DNA of 64,000 nucleotides, taken from Psettodes erumei. Lineage: Eukaryota; Chordata; Actinopteri; Pleuronectiformes; Psettodidae. The notes under the pieces are model-generated. The model worked only from the letters and a program-made list of their open reading frames with translations. It ran no database searches and was not told the DNA's origin. Shown here one piece after another: positions 41,881 through 54,900 of this stretch. Both the position numbers and the translations under genes were made by a program. The stretch spans positions 2,283,001 through 2,347,000 of the forward strand of contig JAFBJZ010000872.1 in the NCBI GenBank assembly GCA_016785225.1, given 5' to 3'. Every line of letters begins with the position of its first letter. The stretch's first letter is position 1.

Positions 41881-41990
41881 TTTGCAAACTTTAGCATGCT
41901 AATGGGATGAGCTAATATTTTACAGTGAGCATGTTAGCATGCTGACCTCAACGTGTCAATCCAAATGCCTCATGGAGCCAGTAGCGTGGC
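41881..41990. repeat. Teleost dispersed repeat with GTTAGCATGCT core, diverged
   Basis: The phrases TTAGCATGCTAATG, ATGTTAGCATGCTGACCT and GGAGCCAGTAGCGTGGCTAC occur in the order I remember from a very common nonautonomous repeat of percomorph fishes. This copy is diverged and its ends are not clear. The family name cannot be given from sequence memory alone. Confidence 0.5.
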
Positions 41991-42959
41991 TACAGATTCA
42001 CGGCCGTGAACGTCACAATCAGCGCCGCTTCATGTTCAGAAAGTTATCCAGAAAGCGTTTTACGGCAGCTCAGCGAAGAGCAGATTTTTTTTTATGGCGG
42101 CTATATTTCTCCTGATTGTTGCCACTGCAGAAAGGTGTTACTACTGTTCTGTACGTGAATGTCCGTTTGCGAACCTTTTGCCTCCCAATGTCTGATTTAC
42201 CGCCCGCTATCTCCTGCTTCCTCTATCTCTCTGGACAATCTGGTTTCACTTGGGCTCCCAGCCCCGTTTAAGAGCACTTTGTCAACACAATGAGAGGAGG
42301 AGATAGTCCTCCCCGCCAAAGCGCCCCAAATTATGAATTGTGTCATAAAGGGGGGGGGGGGTCTATTTTATATGGCTGGTGTTGAGAGTTCCTAATTTCT
42401 TCAAGATGTTGGGATTCTTTATGGTGCAGATAAAAAGAAGTTACATTTTTCCAAGTGCAGCATGTGTTTGTGATCAGTGTTTTATCTCCGAAGAAAACTG
42501 CTCAAGGGAAAAAAAGATATCATGCACCGTGTTAAATGTGCGACAGAAACTGTACACTGACGATGATAAATATCTGTCAAAGCTGATTTTATTAAGGTGA
42601 GAGATATTTTTGGCAAATGTGTTTTTTAGTATTTGAGGTGCAACTGTGGAAATATCAATTCAGAATACATTAAATTTCAGTTTAACCTTAGATTCTAGAT
42701 TCTGGGACTTCACAATTGACATAAGCGGGTTTATGATAAACTTCATTGTAAAATTGGATCATTTTTATTTTTTTATTTTGCTCTTCCTTTTGAATGAATC
42801 TCTCCAACTTGAGTTGTGGTGACTCTATTGAAAGACTGTGTGCTGCTTTGACTGGAGATTAAGGGGACCAGATGGTTTTATCTGGCTTTGATGATGAGAA
42901 GCCCAAAATTTGTTAAATTAGTTAAATTTAGGGCTTTTTTTATCAGGTGATCACAGATA

Positions 42960-43060
42960 CTGTATTTCTGTTTGTGATGGTGGAGACCAAAACTTGGCTA
43001 AAAGAGAACGAGTGGTGGGCAGAAACAAGACTTAAATCTGTTGTAGCCAGTCTTTTAAGT
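42960..43060. repeat. Dispersed repeat fragment related to intron 10 repeat
   Basis: It shares the 16-mer GATGGTGGAGACCAAA (42976-42991) with 55328-55343 in xpnpep2 intron 10. The following bases (TTGGCTAAAAGAGA) also resemble the same widespread percomorph repeat. An old partial copy. Confidence 0.45.
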
Positions 43061-44949
43061 TGGTTCAAATAATTATTTCTTTTAATAATATTTTTCCTTT
43101 ATTATGTCATATTTGCCTTTTAGTGGGAAAGAAGGTTATGTAGATTTTGTGAAATAAATGAAAAAGTATAAAGGTACATAGAGTATCAAGTTGAAGTCAG
43201 AAAATCTGTATCTGTGCAAAACTATGTAACTGTTACGTCGCTGTTAAAAGGGAAGTCGTGAGATTTGTAATCAGCTTCCCTGGGCCTCTGCAGTGGCACG
43301 GCAAACAAAGGCAGCTCGAAGATTGGAAGCAAGTGACCCCAACATGGCTGGTTGTTGTTTACTTTATGCAGAGACTGACGACTGCATGCAGGCACTGCAG
43401 TGTGTATACGTGACTGAGGTCACAAAACCCTCTATTTGACAGTGTAGTAGGACAGGGCTGCTACTAATTAACTCCTTTTTTCTTCTTCTTCTACTTCTTA
43501 GTCATGGCTCCCTCTCTTTCTCAGTTTGTTTCCAAAGTTTCCTCATTATCTCTCACTATGTACGATCCATTGTCCCTCTGTGGGGCGCATTAAAAGGACT
43601 GGTAGGGCTCTGGAGGCTGGTGTCTACTGTCTGCTGCAGTTTAACTGATTTATACCCTGTTGATAACTCTAGAAAATCCACAGCAGCCATTATGGTCACT
43701 TTAAAAATACCATCCTCTCCTCAGAGATACGGGGTTATGTTCATCACAACCGCAGTACATCCCAACAACCCCAGAGCAGCAGAGGGAACACCCGTGTTGT
43801 ATTTCCTCGACTGTTTACTGTATTCTAATCCTTCAGGTTCAGCCCGTTCAGCACGCTGCAGTGCAAGACATTTACTGTAGTTGTTATGGTTCACGGTGCC
43901 GTGCGGTTGGTCATGTGTTGACTTAAAGCAAACTAATTTCTGGTTCCCTCCGTGCCAAAACCCCAAAAACGGTCGGTCCACTGTAAGAGTTCACTGATGT
44001 GATTATATCATGTTGATTTGATTATATTTCAGCTCGTCCTCCAACTCTTGCTTGCTGCTACAGATGTGGCATTGGTTAACAGCCAGACTCGGAAGGTGGT
44101 TTTCAGGAAAGCATCCATGTTTGGCCACTGTGCCCCTGCCTTCCCCTCTGCCTGAGCTCCTCTGACTCACACACTGAACACTGTTGCCAGGGCTACCATT
44201 TATTAATATTGGTCCACAACTTTGAGCCTCATCGCTGGGCTACGGCGTGGCCAATGAACTGACGTGGAGGCACCTAAATCACCTGACAGGCACTAACACA
44301 GATGCGTGCAAGCACATACACATATGTGTCCAACTGATGTGGATTTTTTGAGTGAACCATTGATAAAGCAAGATTATTTTTTTTTTTGAAGAGCAGGGTG
44401 TTCACTGAGACTGGAGAGAGAAATGGACGAGGAATACGTTGGACGCTAGCAGCCTCTTGTGGTCCTGTTTGGTGATGTGGTGGCTTCTAGGCTCTCGTTT
44501 TCCTCGTTGCAGACCACATACTTCACCACAAACCAATCAGGTTTTGAGTCTCTGGTGGTCACTGAAATGAAAATTCTAAATCATAATTAATCAAAGGTTA
44601 TAAATTTATATAGCAAACAATGTTTTTTTTATTGCATTATCATTAATTTGAAGCATATTAGATTTGGTGCATTATTGGAATGAATTTGAATTGTAAGTAT
44701 ATGTATGTTTACTGCTAATTAGATAATGCTTCACAGAGCAAAGAATGACAAAATATTAAAATAAACAAACTGAAATAGATTATAATTCAAAATATATGCT
44801 GTAAATGTGAGAACAAAGGCTCAAAGGCTAAAATCAGTCAGTCAAAATGATTGGAGAACAATGACACCGATATTTCACTGGTGAATCATAATCATCATAA
44901 TAATGAATAATAATTAGTTCATAGTTCATAGATGTCTGTCAGTAGTACC

Positions 44950-44966
44950 TGAGTCACTCTGAGTCA
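44950..44966. promoter_or_regulatory. Tandem AP-1 (TGAGTCA) sites
   Basis: Two perfect TGAGTCA heptamers start at 44950 and 44960, ten bases apart and so about one helical turn. The site lies in an AT-rich stretch 4 kb upstream of xpnpep2. A regulatory role is inferred from motif match and spacing only. Confidence 0.3.
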
Positions 44967-47640
44967 GTCATCATTTACTAATTACTCAAGTATTAGTAAA
45001 GTGAAGCATCAAACTGAAAAGTTACTAAGTAATCCCCCATTACTTCATGATTAACTTGGAATTTCTTCCCCTGTTTTTGCCCGTCATGTACAGTAAAGCA
45101 TTAGCCGACCTACCAAACGTGTAGCTCCAGAGTTTATTCTTCTCATTAGCACAGACTTTGGTGATCTCACGTATTTTCCAGCCAAACTCTGCCCACCTTC
45201 AGCCTTTCAGTGAATTTTAGTTAGTTGCATAACCTTTATTGGCGGGGTGTTTCAGCTAAATGTAACTGCTGTGTGGATTTGTACACAAACGTGCTCAGCC
45301 TCACTTGTGACTTATAAATTTGAATTGCCCTGCATTCTGAAATAACAGTGGAGCACTTCCACCCCCACCTGGTCCCTGGGTGTAAGGACATGCTCCTGTT
45401 CTCTCTCTTTTGGCTTCATCCACACTGACTCCATTGCTCCTGTCACGCACGGACCACGTTCAAGTGCGGACAAGATTCAGGAGTGACAATATCACACTTA
45501 CTTTCCTCTCGGTTAATTCAGATTCAAAGCCTTCAGGTTGATGTTGGGTCGGAGGGGAGGGTTTTGAGATGTCCAAGGCCAGCAAATGCAGATGTATAGC
45601 AAATGTTTGCAGAAGAGTCGTGAAGCTCCACTAGAAGACAGGAATCAGTTTATAACCTCAGAGTTAAAGTTACATAAACAGGTTGTTATCAAGGAATCAT
45701 TCAAACTAAGCATGATTTATGAGCAATACCAGGTTTTATTGACCCATATGCCATTTTGCATTTCAGTACACCATAACAGATGGTGGCCAAACATTAACAG
45801 CTGTATAATATAGTTCTCCCTCTCCTCTCTGGTACACACAGCTCACTTTGGTCTGTGGTCAAAGCAGCAGAGAGGCCTTAAGGAAGCATTTGTACCTGTT
45901 TGCTTTTAGGGTGTAAGTCTGTAATTAACAGCTGAAGATCCAGATGTGTCACTCGGTAGCTGGTAGAGACCACACATCAGGTGAACGCACAAATGACTCC
46001 GACTGATGTTGCTCCATAACTGCCGGATCTGTAAATTATCACCTGTTTGTTCAACATGTCACTGTCACTGTCTTCTGCTAGTGCCCCCAGGTGGCCAAAA
46101 AGATCAGAACAATTACATTAACACAAGATATCTGGAAAGGTAAGTCACAGAAAATAATCATCAGACACTCAGACCTACTACTCAGAACTGCCACCCATAT
46201 TATTTGTAACCTTTTACCTTGACCTTTCCCCCCTTCGTGCCTTAAATCACAGTTTGTGTAGGTCCAGGGTCATTTCAGGGCAGTTTTACATGCCCCTGTA
46301 CGAGCAGGGATGCCGCTACAATTTGCTGATCTGATTTGCACAACACAAATCACTGGGTTATGTTCAGGAACACGGTCTACTTAAAATGCAGCTGGGTCAA
46401 CAGCCTTGTCATCATCTACCCCTGGGACAAAAGGCCTGTCCACTCAGCATTTACATAGCAGATGAATGGTGGGCAAAAGACTGTATTCATGCACTTTGGC
46501 GATATGACGTTGACTTCTACCCTGACTTTTTTTTTCCTTTCTCATAGCAACAGGGATTGGCGGCCCATATCTTCTTAGGTCATTAGCAGCATATCATTCT
46601 TAAAGCTGCAGAGCCTCAAGTCAGTCAATCTTGTGGGGGAAAAAAGTAAAAAAACAACAACGTGAACTCTGAGACAATCTGTCAGCCATCTCCTTTTTTA
46701 CATGTAAGCATGATAGTGTATGTCCACAGTGGGTTGGTTGAATTTTTACATCTTTTTCTCTTCATCCATACAGACTAAACTGACATTCGCCTCGAACTTT
46801 CCCTGCAATCACATGTTCAAAGTGTCGACTATGATCCATTGTACAATGCAGCTGTTCTCATTAACGTGCATTCATGACGATTTTGTCACAACTGTGGAAA
46901 TTATGAAAGGATCAGCTCAGCTCATGCATGCCAACACAGATGGGAAAGGTTTTCACACAAACCCAGCATTTTGAAAAATTGGAACCGCCGGAAATGGCCT
47001 TCAGCTGTCAATCCACTATGAAGGGGTTTTAGAAAAGCTCCACAAGTCTACAAACACGTGGGCAGAAGCTAAACTCATAGAATTCTTTGCAGCATGTATC
47101 CATGCCATTTTACTGAATGTGATACTAAAAAAAGAAATATCAACTGTTCAGCATTACCCAGCATCTGGGTCACGTTATATCTAAAAATACAGTTGTGAGT
47201 GGTAACAAAGCAGGTTGCACTTTGAAGTCAACACTAGAATGACATTATAGTTTGCATGGATAATAAAACAAACACACAAATCTTATATTTATATTTGATG
47301 TTTTTATCTTTGCTCATGGGCTGGCTCCACTTGGCGTGGCTCAAGTGTGTCAACAATAGGACGCATTGTGATGATGTAAATAATTATTCGCTCACTTTGG
47401 CGGTGGTGAAAACAAGGAGAGTGATTTGAAACAAGTAAGAAAGAAGTCTGACACCTAACCAAATTCACATTCTCACGTAGATCTTGAGATGCATTGCAAT
47501 CTACTCGTGGTGAAAAATAAAAGAGGTCAACCAAAAGCCACAACGCTGTAACAACAGTATGTTAGCCGTGTTATTTCACAGTGTATTGATTATTGCAGTC
47601 TTAAGGTCTGCCAGGTTTTGAAGTTATGTCACATCCGCCG

Positions 47641-48190
47641 GCTGCAGTGCCAGAGAAGCTCCGTGTGCGTAAATCTGGTGGACCGGATTGATAAACCGGC
47701 ATCATCAGACCGCCCCGAGGCTCCGCGGACGCTTTGCAGCTGCTGAGCTCCGCCTGATTGGTCGGCTGATGTTATGAATGCCCAGGGTGACGTGTCTGCT
47801 CATATAACGAGAATTATTCTCTTTATTTGTTGCGCTTCGCACATGGTTACAAATTAAACACCGGTGACACCCGGGGGGGGGCAGCAACAAAACTTGAGCT
47901 CCTTCCGAGCTGCGGGTCGGACACACAACACGCCCTCACACCCCCTCCACGCAGTGATTTGGGAGGGGAGGGGGAGCCAGGGCGCTTCGCTTCTGTCCCC
48001 GGCTCCTCTCCTCAGCGGAGCGCACCGCTGTGAACGTCTTCCAGGAGAGAGCGTCGGAAAATATGCCCCAGTATTCCAGTTTTCAAACGATGGAGCCTCC
48101 TCCTCCTCTTCCTCTCTCGCCTTGTTTGCGCTGAGTGCCATCATACGTTCGCCTTGAATACACGGAGTTAAAAATAGCACGTGCTTTTTT
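47641..48190 (+). promoter_or_regulatory. Promoter-like, GC-rich block upstream of xpnpep2
   Basis: In order on the plus strand there is an inverted CCAAT box (ATTGG, 47757-47761), a CRE-like TGACGTG (47788-47794) and a TATA-like CATATAAC (47801-47808). About 300 bases of CpG-rich sequence follow. Further on, a MEF2-type TTAAAAATAG (48168-48177) abuts a CACGTG E-box (48178-48183). The spacing fits a classical core promoter firing to the right near 47830. It lies 1.1 kb before the xpnpep2 start codon, so it could drive a 5' noncoding exon of xpnpep2 or a separate noncoding RNA. Frames inside it, including a minus-strand frame with a Glu run, resemble no known protein. Confidence 0.4.
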
Positions 48191-48311
48191 TTTCTCGGTG
48201 GCGCGGAATTACTCGGGACTCACCTGTAATCCCTGGATCTGCAGACGCAGACACTCGGACACGCGTTCATGTGCGAACTCATGAACATTTAACAACCATC
48301 CACAGACAAAC

Positions 48312-48313
<2 letters not shown>

Positions 48314-48383
<70 letters not shown>
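48314..48383. repeat. (TG)n microsatellite
   Basis: About 35 uninterrupted TG units roughly 550 bases upstream of the xpnpep2 start codon. Confidence 0.97.
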
Positions 48384-48386
<3 letters not shown>

Positions 48387-48760
48387 CCTTGCCCATGTTA
48401 TTCAGGAAAACAGGGTATTTTCGAATGAACTCTCACATCAGTACAAATATCTAAAATAAAACAAGTAGCAGAGAGGGGTTTTATTCAATCGCAAACACAC
48501 ATGCTGGATGTTTGTGCATCATGGTGGCATTGCTTAACTCGCCGCCTCTCAGTTACACCAAGATACCATGAGAATATCAAATGTTGAGCAACTCACTCAG
48601 ATGCTGGGAATGAAACAAAAGAAATAGGTGGGTGGTTACAGCGGTTTGTGGCAGGTCGCGTGTAAGGTCATTTTTTTAAAGCCAAGAAATGTCCCAAGAT
48701 CTTCCCCGAAAGCCACCGCTAAGGATTCCAGAGAGAGGGCCGCAGGGAGAGGAGGTAGTG

Positions 48761-48824
48761 AGTGGTGGAGGAGGAGGAGGAGGAGAGAGTGTGAGAGAGA
48801 GAGGGAGAGAGAGAGGACAGTCAT
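48761..48824. repeat. GGA and GA purine repeats
   Basis: GGA triplets followed by GA dinucleotides form a pure-purine tract close upstream of xpnpep2. Such tracts can form triplex DNA and bind GAGA-type factors; that is general knowledge, not shown here. Confidence 0.85.
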
Positions 48825-48927
48825 ACACTTACTAGCAGACACCCACACACACTTTCCTCACATACGCTGCATACACATCGGAGCTCGTGCTCTGTAGCCA
48901 CTCTGTGCATCTGTTCCTGACGCCGGG

Positions 48928-48976
48928 ATGCCTTCCTGCGGCTGGCTGCTGGCTCTCTCTCTGGCGGCACTGGCAG
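48928..48976 (+). CDS. xpnpep2: xpnpep2 coding exon 1, signal peptide
   Basis: It encodes Met-Pro-Ser-Cys-Gly-Trp followed by a Leu/Ala-rich hydrophobic stretch, and ends one base into a Gly codon (donor GTAAAA). With the first residues of exon 2 this forms a cleavable signal peptide that sends the enzyme into the secretory pathway. The phase 1 junction fits exon 2 exactly. Confidence 0.9.
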
Positions 48977-51900
48977 GTAAAAAGTTCCTGTTCATCCTCC
49001 CTGATCTGCGCAAAGACTCTCATCTACCGTGATGGTCCGTATTTCTTCATCTGCCCCAAGCAGAGGAGAGGAGCCGTGAAGTGGTGTCAAATGTTTGTCA
49101 TTTCTTTGTGGTTACTATTTTTGATCATTACAGGAATGGACACAGTCTGCGTTGCAGTTCAAATCAGCTGGATTGCGTGAATTTTAAATCCCATGTCACA
49201 CTGTCTCATAAGAATACTCACAGATTGCAGGGGGAGGCATCTCTCTCCGCAGAACTGCTCCACTCTGTTGGCCTTTTCTCCCGATGAGAAGTTGTTTTTC
49301 TGTCCTCAGTCACATTGATTCCACAGATTGTAACTGTGTCTAAAAAGATTCACTGAGGTTGGGCTAAAAAAAGCTCTGCTCAGTAGCCACTTTGTAGCAG
49401 TTTCCAAGGAATTTCAGCACTGTGCATGTGCGCTTGTCATTTCAGGACACGCTGCTGGTGCTGTTGCATATGGGCAAACTGAGAGGAACTGCTCGTCGTC
49501 CCCGCCGGTAAGATCAGCCCGTCTGTGGAAGTGCTAGACTTTGACAGTTATTGACACGGTTATTTTTGACCTGATTCATAAAATGACAAACCTCAAGTGA
49601 TAACAAGAAATGATCTCAAAGTAATCACACAGCCTTTTCCTACATTGTGAAACGTGTTGCATGAGTTTCATGCAGTTATAGTTAATGATTATGGCACATG
49701 CACCACAGTTAATGATTATAGTGGGAGATAGAAGAAGGGATGAATCAGCAGTTCCTTAGATTTTAATTAAATCGGAAGATTTTTTACACACTCTCTCTCT
49801 CTCTCTCTCTCTCTCTGCCTGTGTGTGTGTGTGTTACAGTATCTTCCAAGCACAGCAGTAAATAGCACTCTGCGGCTGCAGGAGTTACGAGCGCGAATGC
49901 TTCCCCTGAATATTGCTGCCTACATTATCCCTGGCACGGACGCTCACCTGGTACATCTGCTGTCTATCATAATTAATTCATCTGGGTTTAAACCTTGAGG
50001 GTTATTGTGTGTACAGTATATGGGAGTAACCTGCTCTGTTTCTCTGTCAGAGCGAATATATCGCACCACGTGATGCTAGGATGGCCTTCATGACCGGCTT
50101 TACAGGCTCCGCAGGTACAGTCCCTTGTCTGCCTCCTCCTGCTCATCCTCCTCCTCCTCCTCATCCTCATCCTCCTCCCCCTCCGTATGACTCAATTCCC
50201 CACGTCTGAATGCCGTGGTCAGGCAGCTCCTCGACTTTCATCCCACATCCTCCCCATGCAGCCCGCTCCTCGTTCGCCTGGTTTCCTTGCTTTCCTTGCA
50301 CTCGCCTTCACATAATTACACTGACCATTAAATCGTGAGATCTATTTTCACGCAATAGCGGTGAGCAGAATAAATTGTCACGCATTATTCTGTACCCAGC
50401 TGTTGCACGGATGAAAGGATGAGTGGACAGATGACAACACTGGTAACACCAGGCCTACACCAAACTCCATTAAGAAAAGTTACATTTCCTGCACCTCCAT
50501 TAAGAATCAGACATGCAAAATTTAGACTGAGGGATCTAGCCAGCTATTCCTACTAGAGTGTCTTCAGTCTGATGTGAGGATACAAGAGTGGAATGATAAT
50601 GTGTGCCCGGCATGCTTATATATCCACCACACATCACCCGTTGGCTATCTCCTCATTGTTTCTTCTTAACCTTCCTGTTTCTCCCCTCAAGATTAGCTGG
50701 CCCATCACACATTGTTCTAAGTCAACTCTGACATTTATGGTCGTGTGTAATTCACTGTCACTGCTGTCCTCTCCATAACGCAGCTGCTGTCCTGCCTCTC
50801 CCCAGGCACTGCCGTAGTTACTCAGACCAAGGCCGCTCTGTGGACAGACAGCCGCTACTGGGTTCAAGCACAGAGACAGATGGACTGCAACTGGGAGCTG
50901 GAAGAAGACGGTGGGGACAGATCATATTGTGACTGCTTGTTATGACAACGTAGGATGCACGGATTCCAATAACGTATTTATGGTTTTGATGATCAGATCT
51001 AAAGATATCCCGACAAATGCTGAGCTTATTATTACAGGGGTTTACATGATACAGATAGCTCACGAACAAAGTCAATGCATGCCTTGTCCTGCAAAAACGC
51101 AGATCATGTGTTACGGATGGCCACACATTTGTAAAGCAGTAAAACTTAACACAGAGCAGCTTTTGTTACAGTTAAAAACATTTATGACCTGTTTATGACT
51201 TACTTTGACAACTGGCAACGATCAAGGACAAAGAAGGCTGACGGAAAGCAAATGCAAACTGGCCAAACGCAGGCGTGACGATGAAAATATTTTTCCAGTT
51301 TTGACAACACATATACACGCATAAAATACATAAAACACAAGCAAATTATTATTTTTTTAAATTTACATATTTGACATGCCCTGCAAACACAGGACGACTG
51401 CAAGTCAAACCCAGCACAATGCAAGCTGTTGATTCATCTACCACTCTACATAATTAAGTTTTGACATGCTGTGACTCTGACAATCCCACATCGTGTCCTG
51501 CTGCCATAAATACACCGTAGAGACAGAATGTGCATTAATTCACTGCTGAAAATAGTCCCTGCCAAATGCATCTGTTTCAGTCGGAGCAAATGTACCGGGG
51601 TTCACACTTTGTTTGGCTCTCAGGCAGACTAACAGTTTGCTGGTTGTGGTCCTTTCATGGGATTTTTTTCATAGTCACAAAAATGTAGACCACTGGAAGA
51701 CTTACACTTTAAGTCTCAATGCTTGAATTCTCGCTGATTTTGTGATATTGATGCTATATATAATGCATCTATACCATACAGTGCACCTTCATTGCAGCAT
51801 TGTGGGGACACTCATTTGTAGCATCTTTAAAAAAAACAGGAGCCAAAACTGTCAACATAATTTATTGACCTAACCTTTAAACTTCATATTTTGGTGAGTT

Positions 51901-54900
51901 CAGTCAGAAACTTGTGTGTCTTGTGCTATATCAGTTTTTACCATAGTCCACTTGATATCATGTTTATATTCATATATATATATATATATATATAGTCTTT
52001 CAACTGGATTTATTCTGTCACCTGCTTGAAAGTCAATAATGCAACTGATTTGAATAATCTGTCATGTGTGATGTTCCCTAGTGTCCATCAGCAGCGTGGC
52101 AGAGTGGCTGCTCTCTGAGGTCCCACTGGGCGGCCAGATTGGCTTTGATCCCTTCCTCTTTTCCCTCAGTGAGTCTCTATTCCCCGTCCCTCCTGTCAGT
52201 CCAGGTTAACATCAATAAACTGCTTACATAAGTAGATGGACAATCATTGACGGAGCCTCCAGAGGCCATGCGGACTGTTGACTTGTGATTTATTTGGTGG
52301 ACGGCGTGTAATCATCTGTAATTTCGCCCACTAGAAACATATGAGGACTATGACGTCAATCTGGAGTCAAGCAATCTCACCCTCAAGTCCCTTCCTGATA
52401 ACCTGGTCGACCAAGTGTGGAAGGACAGACAGCCCATCTCAGATGAAAACCTCATCCGCCTGCCAGACAGAGTCATACGTGAGCTGTCTTCCATATGTGC
52501 TTGTGTGCCTGTGTGTGTGTGTGTGTGTGTGCACGCAGACACTGGAGTCTATGGTGCCCTTTATCTTTGTACTGATAAATACCTGCAAACTGAGGGCAAT
52601 AAACAGAGCCATAGAACAGCCTGTCCATGTTTTTATGACAGATCCAATACTAAGTTGGAGTAGATGGAAGAGCGTCCGGTCAAGGAAGTTGTCTGGACAT
52701 CTATGGGCCTTATTAGTCTTTATGGTCAGAGATTAGACAAATGGAACAAATGGAGAGCATCATAAACTAAATGGTCTCTGTGTGTGTATGTGTGTGTTTG
52801 ACAGAACCATTAAAGAAAAGTGCTAAATTACCAAACAAACAGCTTGTGAACATAATGGAACAATGAGTAACTCATAGCAGTTCTCCATATTGACCTTTTA
52901 TGGTAATAGTATGTCTTTCTTTTGTCCCAAAAGTCAATGAACACAGGTTTAATAAGAATTATGATGAAGATACAAAATAAGATGTTTTTGTGTTGTCTCA
53001 AATGAGCATCAAGTATTTGTCATATGGATTCAAATAAGATTTGTGTGTGTGTGTCTGTGTTTTTGCAGAAAGGTCCTGGCAGATTAAAGTTGACCAGATG
53101 CGGATTCTGATGAGGGACAATCCATACCAACCCACAGCTCTTTTGCTGTCAGCCTTGGATGAAACCGCCTGTAAGTAACTCCAACTTTGTTTGTGAAGCT
53201 GCATGTTTCAATTAATCATGTCGCTGATTTAGAAAAGTTACAGTAGATCCACTGCTGAAATTTACGTGAGGATTATAAAAAAATGCATCACAGCTCCTAA
53301 AAATTGCAGTTGATAGTAAAGTAAGTTCATAGCTAGTTGAAGTTCTTCAGCACATCATAATTTGATATGACCCATATTAGCTTTAAGACAACTGCTTAAA
53401 TGTGTGACTTAAATGTGCAAAAAGAAGAAAATATATGCACTGTATAGCAAATGGCTTTAAAGAAAGTGCAAATACAAAATAATTATGTTACCAAAAAATG
53501 AAATGCTAAAATACTCATCAGCAATGACAACAAAATCCTGAACCATGCAACATGAAATCAATGGATAATATTAGAATAGAAAGTAAAGAAAGTATTGAAA
53601 GTAGAATGTGCAACACACTCAAAATGACTAAAAAGTAATCTCAGCAGTTTATTTACTTTTTCAGGTCACTTGGTGGCTGCAGGGTCCTGGATAGCTGCTT
53701 AGCTCACTAAAGCCCCAGGCCGGCTCTGATTCTACAGTATGCTATGAAAACCAAACAAGAAAAACACCAAGACAAAACAAAGCAGAAACAGAACTGCTGC
53801 TTGAAGAGCTGAAGTCTGATCTGTAGGATTGTGACAGATAATCTGACTGACAAAAATACTGCAAACAGCCTGCAGATGTTTCTAGAAAAATGGCAGTAGC
53901 CACATAGTATATTGTTCACGGATGTAAACAGACTTGGATTCACAAAGTTTACACTTTTACAGCAGGTTGATTATAAGGTTTGTGTAACTGATGTGACTGG
54001 AACTTGTCTAAGTACCAAGTAATAAACAGGCAGTGTAGCAGGATTCTAGCAGTGTGCACTCGAATAATCACTTCAGCGTCTTGTAAATGGACAGTGTATT
54101 ATTCAGCAGCATCCTCCTTTTAACCCACACAGGATGAATTCTGCGCTTCAGACCTTTCCTGACTTCAGATTTCAGAATTAGCGAGTATGCTTTAAATGAC
54201 AGGGGCACTGAACAAGTCACGTACATCAAACATGAACATTTGACACAAGCAGAATCTCTGTGCTTAGGTGGATCTATAACATGATGTCAATGAACGACAC
54301 TCAGGAGGATAATGTATTGTGTGTTTTTAGGGCTGTTTAATCTGCGCGGCAATGACATCCCGTATAATCCCTTCTTCTACTCCTACACACTGCTCACAAT
54401 GGATAAGATCTGGTAAGTCTATTTTTCAGAGATTGCATACAGACACGTCAGATTCCTTTCAGTTTTTTTCCCTATGTCTCTGTTTGTCTTATCATATAAG
54501 GACATGAAGTATTTTTCTGATATAGATCACATCTTTTATAAACCACCTCTTGTACCTTCCTTCTACCAAATCTACCAGGCTCTTCCTCCACACGAACAGA
54601 GTGACAGATGAGCTGAAAGTGTACCTGAACGCCTCCTGTAACGGGTCCCTCTGTGTGCAGCTAAAAAGCTACGACACTGTTCGAGACCATTTAAAGGAGT
54701 ACGTGGCCCAGCCTGGGGTTAAAGTGTGGGTCGGCACAGAGTACACAAACTACGCACTTTATGAGCTCATTACACCTCAGGTATGATGATATTTTATTTC
54801 ACAATAAACTGTACGATAGAATTTCATCGTCTTTTGCTCTTATGAAGATATTTTTCATGTTGAATGAGACATCAAATTTAAGATTCTGTTCATGTTGCTG

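Larger units (their letters stand above)
28233..47640. other. Intergenic, apln to xpnpep2, right half
   Basis: No defensible exon is seen. Contents: a (TTG)n at 31510-31538, (CA)/(CG) repeats at 38170-38210, a (CA)n at 41166-41192, teleost dispersed-repeat fragments near 41881-41990 and 42960-43060, two AP-1 consensus sites at 44950-44966, and a short GTGCCCCCAGGTGGCCAAAA tail near 46081 resembling the 3' end of a fish repeat. The block 37830-37990 is rich in TAAT cores. The longest frame, 193 codons at 30961-31542 (+), shows no domain and is biased by simple sequence. Confidence 0.7.
48191..48927 (+). other. xpnpep2: xpnpep2 5' flank and probable 5' UTR
   Basis: Contains a (TG)n of about 35 units (48314-48383) and a purine-rich stretch of GGA and GA repeats (48761-48824) about 100-170 bases before the start codon. 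An in-frame TAG at 48895-48897 precedes the ATG by ten codons, so translation cannot begin further upstream in this exon. No clear TATA box lies close by, and the transcription start is unknown. Confidence 0.55.

Noticed and set aside
47854..48180. Minus-strand frame with a Glu run in the GC-rich block
   Set aside because: No homologue recognised; the acidic run comes from a TCC repeat. The region fits a promoter better than an exon.
49680..49720. Direct repeat GTTAATGATTAT in intron 2
   Set aside because: Two copies only, AT-rich and short; probably slippage or chance.
54550..54786. Open frame starting in intron 10's left neighbour
   Set aside because: From 54579 to 54780 it is true xpnpep2 exon 10, but its first Met lies in intron 9 and is not a start.
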